Source: Crambe crambe (taxonomy: Eukaryota > Porifera > Demospongiae > Poecilosclerida > Crambeidae). Taken from it: a DNA stretch of 64,000 nt. The stretch is from the NCBI GenBank assembly GCA_963924555.1, contig OZ004581.1, positions 1,922,001 through 1,986,000 of the forward strand, given 5' to 3'. Shown here in pieces: positions 25,646-37,332 of this stretch; the first letter of the stretch is position 1; each line of letters starts with the position of its first letter. The notes under the pieces were generated by a model, which saw nothing but the letters and a program-made list of their open reading frames with translations, did no database searches and had not been told where the DNA came from. The position numbers and the translations under genes are program-made.

Positions 25646-27019
25646 CATGATCCATGGGACTATCGTATGAATGACATATTGTCCCACTGTCTCTTGCCTC
25701 CCACCATTGAAGCTAGAGAAAGTTGGTCTCATTACTAAGCTGAAATACTAGCCTCGTTTCCAGGCACTATACAGGCCTGGAAACAGGAGCCCTTAATACC
25801 AATGTAGTCTTCAATCTAATTGACCTCATGTTGAGGGGTACGTCCCCCCACATCTAAATGACCTTAAGGTATTTGTATTGTCCACATTGACACTAATCTG
25901 GCACTAATAGCAATGATAATTATCATAATATCACACTTATCCACTTAATTAGAATATGCAGAAGTATTACCTAACTAGTTCAAAGTTCAAACTGATATTA
26001 TTCCTGCTTCAAATACTCATAAATACCTTGAGTGGTGAAGGCATGGGTGTAGTATCAATAGTGTGTTGAAAATTTTCTTTGCGGCTGCTAAATTAATACC
26101 AAAAATTGAAAAATCACTAAATATTGTACCCGTAAATAAAAGTTACCTTAAGGCATAATTGAACAAATATTTTTTTCTGGTAATAGCTACTATACAGTCA
26201 TACCATTGTGCCCCACTTATACAGCTTGCCCCTGTGATAATTGGTTTGGGACTATGTGACAGTCCCAGGTAGAAATCCCATTTGTAAGTGAATGGGAAAT
26301 TTCTTTGATGAAATTGTCCCAAAGTTCTGTCATGTGTTCTATATTGAACTACGTATTGCTATAGCAAATTTCAAGACCTGAGGCCACTAGTAGTCATGAG
26401 TCCCAGACTTGATTTGTGGTTTGTTTACTTCCCCCTATAGCTATGTATATGAGAGAAGAATGCATTTTCTATCATTCTTCATTTATTTTTATCAGTATAC
26501 TTTGTGATCTATTTGGTTTGCTGACTTGGCTATTCTTCATAGATAATCCCCTCTATCTTAACGACATTCAATTCTGTAAGTGCTCAGTGCATAGGATGTC
26601 ATTAGGGACATGCAAATTATGCCGGCATAGTTTTGGGCATAATGGGTTGAACCTTAATGCCAGGACAATGCTGGAGATTTTTACTTCCAGGGGGTTGGCA
26701 GATATGGAGGCATTGATGTCGACTCTTGAGTTTCTTTGTATAAACTGCTGAATTAGAGTAGCCACCTATGTAAATGGTGGTGGTAACAAAAAAACTATTA
26801 CAACTGTCTTCTGCTGCTGTTTTCTTTACTAAAAGTTGCAGAAAACTAACTAAAAGAGGCTGCAATTATGCTACAATAAACCATGCATCACTTATTAATT
26901 TTCTTATCAATTTTTTAAAGCATAATAGGCGTTTTTGTTGAGCATAATAGGGCAGGGGTTCTGGCATTGGAGCATAGCAGAATAAGGAAGGGAAAAAAAG
27001 CATAATTTGCATGTCTCTA

Positions 27020-27098
27020 GATGTCATGGTGTAATTGTGTCTGCTGCTTACAATATAAATATTTAGAGCCACAGCAGACACGATTACACCATGACATC
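27020..27098. repeat. Inverted repeat (27-bp arms)
   Basis: Arms at 27020-27046 and 27072-27098 pair with one mismatch around a 25-bp spacer. The right arm plus its flank matches unit 3 at about 53460-53560, where only one arm exists, so the left arm appears to be a later inverted copy. Confidence 0.75.
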
Positions 27099-29631
27099 CT
27101 ACACACTGAGCACTTTATGATCAAGAGTGGAGGTAATTGCCCATGTAATGAAGTTCAATCAGAAGTTGTGACGTGTGATCAGTAACTAGTGGGCTGTTCT
27201 TCGTAGATAATCCCCTCTATCTTACGACATTCAATTCTGTAAATATCTTATGTCTAGGATCTGGCCTTTCTCCTCTTTCTTTTTGGCTCAAATTTCTCGT
27301 CATGAACCATGTTTAGAAAAGGGGCAAAGGTCATTGTTTAGATTATATTCCCCAGTTGATACAAAGTACATGAAGTTAAAATTCTTCCTAAGTTCTACTC
27401 CCACCCGATATTTAATTAGATTTTCAACTTTTGAATAATGTAATGTCTAATCTTAATTATGACATTGAATCAATTCTATATCTTGGATCTGGCTTCCAAT
27501 ACAAAAAAAAAAGGTTTCAAAAAACCACACACATCTGATCTGCTACATATAGAAGTATAACCTGAGCTAATTGTCTCAATACTTAGCCATCATTGCCAAA
27601 GTATAACATGTGGTTACCACTAACATATTCAAGATGACATACTGGCAACTCGGGTTTTCAGATAACATAATGGGGGATGCTTACTACTATCCATCCACCA
27701 AGTGGACTTCTATTTCTTCATGTTGGGAAGCCATTTCTTATCCAAACAAGCCATGAAGGAGACCAGAATCTGACCTTTGTGTCATAGGATGAAAGATAAA
27801 CCAAAGGAAGTACGTACCATGTGTTGTTTGCACATAACTTCCCTCGTTTCAAAACCTTTTAAACCTCAGTTCACAAATCATTGCCTTCCCCTCTATCCCA
27901 CCCTACATTCAATTTGTTTCTTTCACTGTCCAACTATTATTTAGATCTGGCCTTTTTTTCCGGTTCAAATTCCTTTGTTTAACTTCAAATTCCTTGTTTA
28001 AAAACTTTTTTAACCTCACGTCATAAATCATTGCCTTCTCAAATATTTACAAGTTGACAGATTTAATGTCATGAAAGAAATAAATTTTAAACTAATTACA
28101 ATGAACTTTGTCCTTTTATAAACATTAAAAAAATAAGTTCATGACTCTAGAATAACCACCCAGCCCAACTATGTGGACCCTCTGCCTATATATAGCAAAC
28201 CTGTCAAGGGAGAAGAGAGATAGCAAGCATCATTGGATTTCCTAGTACTGAACTGTAAATTCCCACATCAAAAGGTCATTATTCCCCAGTTGACACAAAA
28301 GTACAAGAAGTTTAAATTCCTAATGCTAATTAGATTTCTTTAAGTTATTGGTGGCATACAAGTCACTCTAACTGCTTGTAGTTATAACTATGCTAATTCT
28401 ATCATAGATGATCTGAAATTGATGGCATACGTAGCACTGAATTTGCACACTGATATCTAACACTCCATTGTAATAGAGTCAGACCAATAATAAAATTGGC
28501 CGGTGAAACTGCAGGGCTATAACTGTTGTCAGTAGGCATGGGGCTAATATGTTGGCATTATAATGGGAATAATATGGAATAGCAGCATAATAGGTTAAAT
28601 AAACAGAATAATACGTAGGCCGCAGTCATTGTTAGCTCACTCCCTTGCCTACGTACATTTGGGTGCCATTCTGAGCAAGTTTTTTTTTGTTAACATCCTT
28701 TTGGGGATTAGCAAGAAAACTGTTGGCAAAAAATTACATCTTAAATGCTATGAGAGAGTAACATACTTTACTCCCATGATAACCTGCCAACAAACGTAAC
28801 AGTATGATAATTGATAAGAAACTGGGAGAGCAATTTCATGTTGGAAGATATGAAAACATATTACATGTTTTTTTTTGTGAAAACAGCAATCTGACCTTTC
28901 ACCTTTATAATACCTACTTGTTTGTGTCATATTGTGCAAGCACCTCTTGTACTCTATAACTAAAACCATGTATAGCACTAAAGGCAAGTACTTAAGAACT
29001 AAAAAATAAAAAATGTACAGCACTAAAAAGGCACTTTACTATAACTAAACCATGCATGTACAGCACTAATAAGCTTGACCTTGTGGGGAGGATATTAACA
29101 AGATCTTTATTTGGCACATGGGATCCTTGTAGGGAAGTTATAATAGTTTTCACCTTTAGAAAGGTGATATGCCAACACCTAGCTACATGTAAAGAAAATC
29201 ACCCCCAGACTGGTCATTCACTGGCTTGCATGCTAGCAGATAAAATACCCTACTAGCTACATGTACTACAACATCAAAGGATATAATTTAATGCAGGTGT
29301 TTTGTGCTTTGACCTTAGGGCCTTAGGGCTTATCAGAGGTCACTAAATTGCCAAGTGTGTAATGTGACGCATGTTAGGAAATTTCATGACATCACTAGAA
29401 TCATGACGTCATAAAGACTGTTGAACAATTGAACAGTGTCATTCCCCCTATGGGCTTATCCTCTGTGGTTAACCACTCATTAAGGGTGCTTGCAATAGCA
29501 ACGCCCGTGCTTCTATTTCTAGAGTTTGAAAAGGTTGTCCTGCACTTATACTGCAGCTAGTTGGATAATTTTATAGTCTTATCTTCAGATAGGATCAATC
29601 TACACACTATGTAATAATTATAAAGAGGGGG

Positions 29632-29717
29632 TACAATTGACATAAACCCTACATCGCTGCAAGGTGTAGCCAAAAGGATAATATGGCAGCAGCGATGTAG
29701 GGTTTATGTCAATTGTA
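29632..29717. repeat. Perfect inverted repeat (29-bp arms)
   Basis: Arms 29632-29660 and 29689-29717 are perfect reverse complements around a 28-bp spacer. The transcript would form a strong hairpin. No gene adjoins it. Confidence 0.9.
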
Positions 29718-29909
29718 GGGTTTGTCAATTCTGTAGAGCCTATGAAGTACATAGCCAGCACCTTGTTTCCGTACTTTTTATAGTCATGTACTCAAGCCTA
29801 CATCACTCTTTCATTTAGAAGAAATGTTTTTACTCTCATAGCTATTAAAATTGCTCTATATTTCAGAGTGATAGTATATTATTGTTCAGTGCTTCTTCTT
29901 TTTTTTTGC

Positions 29910-29935
29910 GGGGGGGGGGGGGGGGGGGGGGGGGG
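29910..29935. repeat. G26 homopolymer
   Basis: Twenty-six consecutive G follow a T-rich run. The exact length may be affected by sequencing or assembly error. Confidence 0.9.
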
Positions 29936-30089
29936 CAAGCCATTCTTTAGGGGCAAAAGCCTCTTCAGGAGAAGTGGTGTTGAGTGGCAGAGGAGATGAC
30001 ACGAGGGAGGTGGGAGGACACATCTTTCAAAAAAAGTCGAACACAATCTCTGCAAGAAACATATCTCGTGATATTCTAATACGAGAGGT

Positions 30090-31310
30090 CATAACATGCA
30101 GCTCATGGTCCCAGCAGTATATATACATAAATATATATTTGTCTAATGAATACACTGTTGCTTACTTGTTGACACTCAGCACTAATATGAGAGAAGTCAT
30201 ATTATGTTAAAAACAACTGCTCATGCCCCAGCAGTAACTGTGAATCATAAGAGTCACTTATGACTTCTCTTATGAGAGAAGTCATATTATGTTACAATGT
30301 CATATGTCCCAGCAGTAACAATAAGAAACATACATACAACTGATTTCATAGCACTAATATGAAAGAAGTCATGTTATGTTTTAAAAAAAACAACTGCAGT
30401 GGCATGCAGCTCATATGCCCCATGTAGCAGTAACATACAACTGATTTCACAGCACTAATATGAAAGAAGTCATGTTATGTTTTAAAAAAAACAACTGCAG
30501 TGGCATGCAGCTCATATGCCCCATGTAGCAGTAACATACAACTGATTTCACAGCACTAATATGAAAGAAGTCATGTTATGTTTTAAAAAAAACAACTGCA
30601 GTGGCATGCAGCTCATATGCCCCATGTAGCAGTAACATACAACTGATTTCACAGCACTAATATGAAAGAAGTCATGTTATGTTTAAAAAAAAACAACTGC
30701 AGTGGCATGCAGCTCATATGCCCCATGTAGCAGTAACATACAACTGATTTCACAGCACTAATATGAAAGAAGTCATGTTATGTTTAAAAAAAAACAACTG
30801 CAGTGGCATGCAGCTCATATGCCCCATGTAGCAGTAACATACAACTGATTCACAGCACTAATATGAAAGAAGTCATAAAACAACTGCATGACATGCAGTT
30901 CATGCCCCAGCAGTAACTGACTCTTATGATTCATAGCACTAATAATATTAGTGCTGTGAATCATAAGAATCAGTTATGACTTCTCTTATAATGAGAGAAG
31001 TCATATTATGGCATGCAGCTCATGTCCCAGCAGTAAAATATACAACTGATTCAAAGCACTAATATAAGAGAAGTCATAATTATTATGTTACAGCCCATGC
31101 CCCATCAGTAACACTTTTATGATTCACAGCACTAATATGAGAGAACTCGTATATTATGTTGTTTTTTTTAATGCAATGGCATGCAGTTCATGCCCCATGC
31201 AGCAGTAACAATAAGAAACATACAATTGGCTCTTATGATTCACAGCACTAATACAAAAGAAGTCACATGTTAAAAACAACTGCAATATGGCATGCACCTC
31301 ATGAATACAT
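30090..31310. repeat. Tandem array, about 103-bp unit
   Basis: Five nearly identical copies of about 103 bp lie at roughly 30340-30880. Each contains AGCACTAATATGAAAGAAGT, an A-rich run, CAACTGCAGTGGCATGCAGC and CCATGTAGCAGTAACATACA. Diverged, partly deleted units flank them on both sides to about 30090 and 31310. Some of these carry palindromic joints such as ACTTCTCTTAT next to ATGAGAGAAGT. Not a CRISPR: the whole unit is repeated and there are no unique spacers. Confidence 0.9.
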
Positions 31311-31892
31311 GTTGCCCTAACAAGATTTAACACACTGAGCAAAGTCATGTTTTATAACCGTGCAATAAAAACAACTGCACAGTTTCACTGTTTATAAACC
31401 ACACACACTGATTTCGTTATACGTAGTTAGCCCATATTAGATTTGGCCAACTTCCATTCTTGTCATCAACTCAGCTGTTATTATGGATTGATATCAGGAG
31501 GCTCACGTTATATGTATGGAAACAAGTAATGATGTAATCAAAATAGTCTAAAATGGTTATGGAAGTGTTGGCCGAGTGCAGTTATGACCTTAATAGCATA
31601 TCATAGTTCCCATTCCTAGACCTTTAGGGATACTTCATGCACATTCTTTAAGTTTGCATTCTTAGAAGAGAGTGTGGCCAATAATTATGATAGTTAGCTT
31701 ATTTGCATCTCAAACTTCCACTCCTTGAGTTTAAGAGACCTTATTATGACAAAATTAACTAAACTTCGACCTTGCATTCTCTGTAAGAGTCATTAGGTTG
31801 CCCGGCATGACTGCAGCCACAGCCAGCCTATTAATAGTATTATTTAGCCTATTCCAGTGAAGCCCTTTATTATACCAGCATAATTATTATTA

Positions 31893-31960
31893 GGCTCACG
31901 CATGCCTAGCGCGCGAATGTCTCGGGATAAAAGAATGTGAATGCAATCGATTTACAAACA
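31893..31960 (+). promoter_or_regulatory. Diverged promoter region of gene B
   Basis: A weak TATA-like GATAAAAG lies at about 31926, some 82 bp before the ATG. The GTGGGCGGAAATGTTTAC block and TGACCTCACGC block present in genes A and C are not visible here, so the promoter seems decayed or replaced. Confidence 0.35.
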
Positions 31961-33001
31961 GAGTGCTAAAAGAAAAAAAAAATTTGCATCCATTAATAGT
32001 TAACCAAGATGGCAGATTCAATTCCACCAGGTAGCTACAGCTATGAGTAGTTAGCTCGAGTGTTGTAGCCAACTAGCTAGCTGCAAAAAAACAACACTAG
32101 AGACTAGTCTAGCTACTTTGTACCTGCAAGCATGCATTTTGCCTTATGCTCTTTACATCCATCCAGCTAATCTCTAAACCGTGTCCAGCTAAATTTTTTC
32201 CCTGTTTATTTCACAGGTGTTCAAGCAAAAAACTGCTGTGGGAGTAACAGACTTGTATGCAGTGGAGAAGACTGGAATTACACTTATACATGCCCTGAAC
32301 ATCAAGAGACACTGGAACATACTTCCACTCGTGCAGTGCACTGTGCTGTATATTTACCCAGGTCCCGCCTGCAAGGAAACTATGCAGAGAAAGCCTATAT
32401 GTGGTCACAGCTGAGAGAAAGATGCCTGAAAGAAAAATCCATGCTAGTCACAGGTCTCCGAGAAAGGAGAGATAATGACCTCAAATTGTCAGGTAAGGTA
32501 AGCTGAGACAATAATAGCTACCTGATCGTGGGGTGGAGCTGAACTTGGCAGAGGCCTTGATCGTCTTGCCCATGCAGCATAGCTATAGTATTTAGCTACA
32601 TAGCTAGCTTGCATGAAGTACGTATAGTTTGATATTTATAGTTTGCATGAATATAGTTGGCAGACGATAGCTAAGTATGAATACTTAATTGCTATAGCCA
32701 GAAAGTGCATAACTAAAATCAACATTCAACATGCAAAATTAGCTATAGCAAAATTGAATACAACAAATTGATTGATGTACATTCTCAATTAGCTATAGGA
32801 TTAAGACAGTTGCAACACCTTCAGCAAAGAGATGAGAGAGACTTGTGCAGCTTGCAGCGTGCTGTGCATGAGAACTGGGCCGAGGAAGAGAGAAGAGGAG
32901 ATTTGGAAGTAGGGAAAACACTTGTTGATAGTGTCCAAGTGTTCACCTGCTGCAGTTTGAACTATTCTGTTCATCTAGATGCAGACTATGATGTTATAGT
33001 G

Positions 33002-33180
33002 CACTGTAAAAAAAAAAGTGGGCACCTCACACCTAATGTGGTGTGTCAGCTTTGTCCCAATAGACACACTTTTTGAAGTGTGCTTAACACACCACTATTA
33101 TAAGCGTTCCTCACACACCATTAATCTGTGTGTTTTGCACACTTATATTGGTGGGTTCATCACACACTCTTATTAGTAGC
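33002..33180. repeat. Left subterminal repeat region of the CACTA-like element
   Basis: Repeated CACACC, GTGTGC and TGTGTG words in both orientations within 180 bp, for example TAATGTGGTGTGTC, GTGTGCTTAACACACC and GTGTGTTTTGCACAC. These are likely transposase-binding sites, by analogy with plant CACTA elements. Confidence 0.6.
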
Positions 33181-33196
33181 CCAGCTGAAAATTGAA

Positions 33197-33197
<1 letters not shown>

Positions 33198-33256
<59 letters not shown>
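33198..33256. repeat. (AAT)n microsatellite
   Basis: About 19 AAT triplets, between the subterminal repeats and the 3' end of the SAMD3-like gene. A frame reading poly-asparagine through it is not a gene. Confidence 0.95.
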
Positions 33257-33258
<2 letters not shown>

Positions 33259-33341
33259 AACTGAGGATCATGGTCAGTTCTTGGACAATAAACTAGTATA
33301 CAAATGTTTGACAGAGGCCGGGGCCTTATCAATAGGATAAT

Positions 33342-35989
33342 TCATGACAATAACTTCCATAAACGAGTAAAAGTTTGAACAGGTTGGAGTATAACATAAT
33401 CAAAGACAAAAAAAGATGCCATTAGCAATAACGGAATCATAGGAATACGAACTTCCATTATAACTTTTGCATCGATCACTAGAAAAGCCTGGTCCTGGTC
33501 CTTCGGAGATCCAATAACCATTATATATGGATTCAGTAACTTGTTATCTTTGGCAATACCTTCAACATTAGCAGCACCCTAGATTAAAAAACAAAACAAA
33601 AAAACAAAACACAGTCATAATTATGTATCACACCAAACTAATAGAAAGAATGTTGGTGATAGTTACACATGTGCACTGAAGCAATTCTACATTTAAGATT
33701 AGTGAGCCAAACTATACTGTAAACATTAGGGATATGAGAGAGCAAACCAAAAGAAAGTGAGAAAGTTCTGATCCAGTCTATAGGAGTTATATGAAGAGCA
33801 ATGAGAGCAAAAGGAGGAAAGCCATACTCTCATTACTGTGTTGTTAATTATGAACTCAAAACTTATTACAGTAGATCCTCACTAACTTGAAACTAGGTTA
33901 CTCTCGCTGACTTACAATTACACACAAAAGTTCAAAGTTCAAAATGCACCCTGTGACAGAGCGCTGTTAAGTTAGTGAGGATCTACTGTCATTAATTATT
34001 ACTTGCTTTTAATTTTTTGCTCATTCATGCTACATTCTTTGGAGTGCACATGTGCAGCATGTATACATGATTATTATTATAAAGTATAGTGGGAAAATTT
34101 GGCAAAAGTTTTATTTGAAAAACTGCTGTCCAAAGCAATACTTTAAACTGTATTTTAGTCATAATTTTTCACAATACAAAATAGTCATTACATATGGGTC
34201 ATGGAATCTGTCACAGCTAGCTAGTACACTCCCATAGTGATTAATTTACCTCAGTAAAGAAGATAACTTTATTACTATCTGGCTTTGTCCTTACATCTGG
34301 AAGCATATACACTAAGCACATTATGGCCACAGGGATATTAAAATCTGCAAGAGTTATTTTATAAAATATTAAATTTAAACAATAATCTATAGCTATAGCT
34401 AGCCACAGAGGCTTCACCAGGGCAAGGGGATCCATGCATCATATTAGAGTAGATATTCTGATTAATAGCTAGTAATAAGCATGCGTGTCCTGACTTCCAC
34501 CAAAAAAATTTTTCTTTGTATGCAAGCCTATAGCTACCTACACTCACCGTCAATATCAAGGTCTTTTACAGCATTTTTCAAATGTGTGTTGCTAACCATT
34601 TCAAGCTTTGCTTGTCTCAATATTTTTGGAACAATCATGTTCAACCTTTCATCTGACTGCTTCACAATGTCACACTTCAGATATCTCCCAAGATCTCTGA
34701 TCAGCTACATTAAAAAAAAAAGAGAGTGAGCACTGCATGAAAGCGGAATTGGAAGCTCAAAAATAACCTAGAGAGCTAGCTATAAAAATTTTGATTAGCA
34801 GCAGCCCACGAGAAAAGTGAAAAGTACATGTTGACTGATATAGTTGACTACAGTATAGAACCTCGGTTATCTGGATAGGTGAAAGAGTATTATTTTCCAT
34901 GGCAATTCTATTTAACACACACCAAAATTGTTAAGAATATTGTTAATTTGCCATGTGCCAGATAATCAAGGTGCTGAGGTCCAGATAACCAAGATTCTAC
35001 TGTACCCAATGATCAACTTACATGGCTGCTGCTTTGAAGAAAAGGATAACTATCAAATACTGAGTCAAGGTCGTGGCTCTCTGAGTGGAGATCATCCCAA
35101 CGCATTGCAAATGACTGCTCCATCAATTCATCCACGAGGCTCTGGTTATGTGATTTTTTTTTCCACTCAGCTTTTAGCACATTATTGTGTCTATTAAAAG
35201 ATGTTTTATCCTCTCCTCGAGGAATTTGTGGAGAGGTGATAGGACAAGTGATACCAGGGGACTTTGGTTTAGCAGCCACCAAAACTTGGGAAGGGTTAGA
35301 ATCTCTTGGCTTTCGTGGTTTTTTCTTCCGCCGAAACTCTTTGAACCTGTCACTCAATGATTTCACTATACCTCCCTACAAAATAAAGGTAATACATCAT
35401 TGAAATGATACCTAGTTATCGCACAGATAGGTACACAGTAAACACACACTTCATCCCACAAGACCTGAAGTAGGTTGCCGGTCAGAAACACACACAACAC
35501 TTAATTCTGCCTACAAGACCCGAAAGCAGGTTGCCGGTCAGAAATACACATACATACACAACACTAATTCTGCCTACAAGACCCGAAAGCAGGTCGCCGG
35601 TCAGAAACACACATACACAATGATTCTGCCTACAAGACCCGAAAGCAGGTCGCTGGTCAGAAACACACATACACAATGCTTCTGCCTACAAGACCCAAAA
35701 GCAGGTCGCCGATCAGAAACACACATACACAATGCTTCTGCCTACAAGACCCGAAAGCAGGTCGCCAGGTCGCCGGTCAGAAACACACATACACAATGAT
35801 TCTGCCTACAAGACCCGAAAGCAGGTCGCCAGTCAGAAACACACATACACAATGATTCTGCCTACAAGACCCGAAAGCAGGTCGCCGGTCAGAAACACAC
35901 ATACACTTCTGCCTACAAGACCCGAAAGCAGGTAGCCAGTCATACACAATGCTTCTGCCTACAAGACCCGAAAGCAGGTCACCGGTTAG

Positions 35990-36065
<76 letters not shown>

Positions 36066-37106
36066 GACCTGGAAGCAGGAAACTACAGTTAATACTTACA
36101 TATGTTGCTCCTACTGGTGACTTCATAAATGGATACTTCACTATGATGCTTCGAGCAACGCAGCAGTGGTCATCTTTACTTGGATATTTTTTGTAATTTA
36201 GCATTGCTGAAGCAACTGCAGATAAAAAGGTGCTTCTAGTTTCTTGAGTAAGTTCTCCCGATTTCAGTGCAATTTCTACATCAGATCGATAATTCTTGGG
36301 GAGAGGAAAGGGGTCAGGCAATGGTATATTGTCATCTTCACTCTTGACAAGCTTTCTTTTCTTCACAGCAGCAAGTTGGACTTGAAGGGGTTTAACACCA
36401 CCATCATCACCCTCAGAGCTATTTGAATCATCTTCCAGAAGACACGTTCTGCGATGCATGCTGACTCTTGAAGCAGTTGGTGTATCTACTGATGCAGACT
36501 AAAAGAGAGAAATGATATAGCCAGTATTAAAACGCAAACCTTTTCAGGGCTCACAGTAACAACACTCAGGACATGATTATCTAATAGCAGTTTTAAATGT
36601 ATAGCTATAGTAGGAAAATTGGTCGGATAAAGGCAGAAAATGACTGAACAAATGAAGAAATTGACCAGAAAATGTCCTGTGACTGACTGTTATTGTGAGC
36701 CCTACCTTTTATATATAAGTTAAATAATTGGCATATTACTAGTACTAATAAGTTTCTATTTAATTCAATTACTTACATCACTGAATGTGTCTGAAGAAGG
36801 TGATAAATCATAACAGCGTGACACTGGTAGTGTTTCATGCATACCACTTGATGTCTTTGAAGTTACAATAGCCTTAACCTTGTCCTTATGCAGAAGAGTA
36901 TCGGTCAAATCAAGATCAATATATTCATCCCATCCACTATCATATTGTTGAAGAGTCACTGAAACATTAGAGCTGTCTTCAACAGAAAATAGCTTTATGA
37001 ACTCTCCTGTTAAAAATTGTAAGTCGCTATCAACTTTATGATTGAGGGGAATTTTTACGAGTTTCTTCTTATCCAAGTAGGTAACAAGAACAGTCACTGA
37101 TGTCAT
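33342..37106 (-). CDS. SAMD3-like protein carried by the transposon (523 aa, six exons)
   Basis: Exons in coding order: 37106-36777, 36498-36100, 35375-35022, 34704-34548, 34344-34250, 33578-33342. All introns are GT-AG and the joined frame is open for 523 codons. Residues 1 to about 85 look like a PB1/ubiquitin-like fold (TVLVTYLDKKKLVKIPL and following). Exon 2 has an acidic/basic linker, then PDPFPLPKNYRSDVEIALKS and TFLSAVASAMLNYKKYPS, and ends KYPFMKSPVGATY. Exon 3 has a basic KRF/RKKK region, then GEDKTSFNRHNNVLKAEWKK and LVDELMEQSFAMRWDDL. Exon 6 has NPYIMVIGSPKDQDQAFLVI. These signatures match, from memory, proteins labelled SAMD3-like in fishes and invertebrates. The SAM domain itself is not seen. 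Function is unknown, and its place in a transposon suggests a role in mobility or in controlling it. Two MITEs, a minisatellite and a (CA)n tract sit in its introns. Confidence 0.7.
33867..33990. mobile_element. MITE nested in the transposon (3' of the SAMD3-like exon 6 acceptor)
   Basis: The inverted ends TACAGTAGATCCTCACTAAC and GTTAGTGAGGATCTACTGTC are nearly perfect over about 21 bp. pogo-like in style, although a clean TA duplication is not visible on the right. It lies in intron 5. Confidence 0.65.
34849..35004. mobile_element. pogo-like MITE nested in intron 3 of the SAMD3-like gene
   Basis: TA on both sides. The ends CAGTATAGAACCTCGGTTAT and ATAACCAAGATTCTACTG pair imperfectly, with a further CTGGA/TCCAG pair inside. 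It inserted 18 bp from the donor of exon 3 without touching it. Confidence 0.65.
35455..35990. repeat. Minisatellite, about 56-bp unit, in intron 2 of the SAMD3-like gene
   Basis: About nine copies of a unit with TTCTGCCTACAAGACCCGAA, AGCAGGTCGCCGGTCAGAAA and a CACACATACACAAT tail. Units vary slightly in the tail and one is partly duplicated inside. A partial copy follows the (CA)n tract at 36065-36085, just inside the donor of exon 2. The frames called here on both strands are artefacts of the repeat. Confidence 0.9.
35992..36064. repeat. (CA)n microsatellite
   Basis: About 36 CA dinucleotides, apparently grown from the CA-rich tail of the adjacent 56-bp unit. It inflates a poly-Cys-Val frame on the minus strand that extends the exon 2 frame past its donor at 36099. 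Confidence 0.95.
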
Positions 37107-37332
37107 TCTTACCTATTATTTAACAGATATAAAAAGAATAATCAACCTGGCTAGTAACGCACACACGTCTATTGGCTATGCTAGCTACTTACTTCTTACA
37201 AGCTTATCGGTCAGTGCAGCAGCGGCTATTCCATTCGTTTCTAGATCCTCGAGGTAAGATGTCAGCAGCTGCTTTTCGGCCCATATGCGCATGCGCACTA
37301 TCGATGTCATAGTAATAGTACATGTCATAAAG
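37107..37332. promoter_or_regulatory. Short bidirectional promoter inside the transposon
   Basis: 226 bp separate the ATG of the SAMD3-like gene (minus) from the ATG of the C2H2 ORF (plus). It contains a perfect TGCGCATGCGCA palindrome at 37286-37297, the consensus site of NRF1 (alpha-Pal), which is common in animal bidirectional promoters. No TATA box is evident. Confidence 0.5.

Noticed and set aside
26416-26865. Overlapping frames of 65-111 codons on both strands
   Set aside because: No domain or splice structure, and a 47-bp block inside is repeated at about 27203, so this is repeat-derived.
30340-30880. CRISPR-like regular spacing of repeats
   Set aside because: Whole 103-bp units are copied with no unique spacers, the DNA is eukaryotic, and there are no cas genes.
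35455-35990. CRISPR-like array of 56-bp units
   Set aside because: The units are contiguous without unique spacers.
35732-36061. Frames over the 56-bp array and the (CA)n tract
   Set aside because: The repeat has few stops on either strand; these lie in an intron of the SAMD3-like gene.
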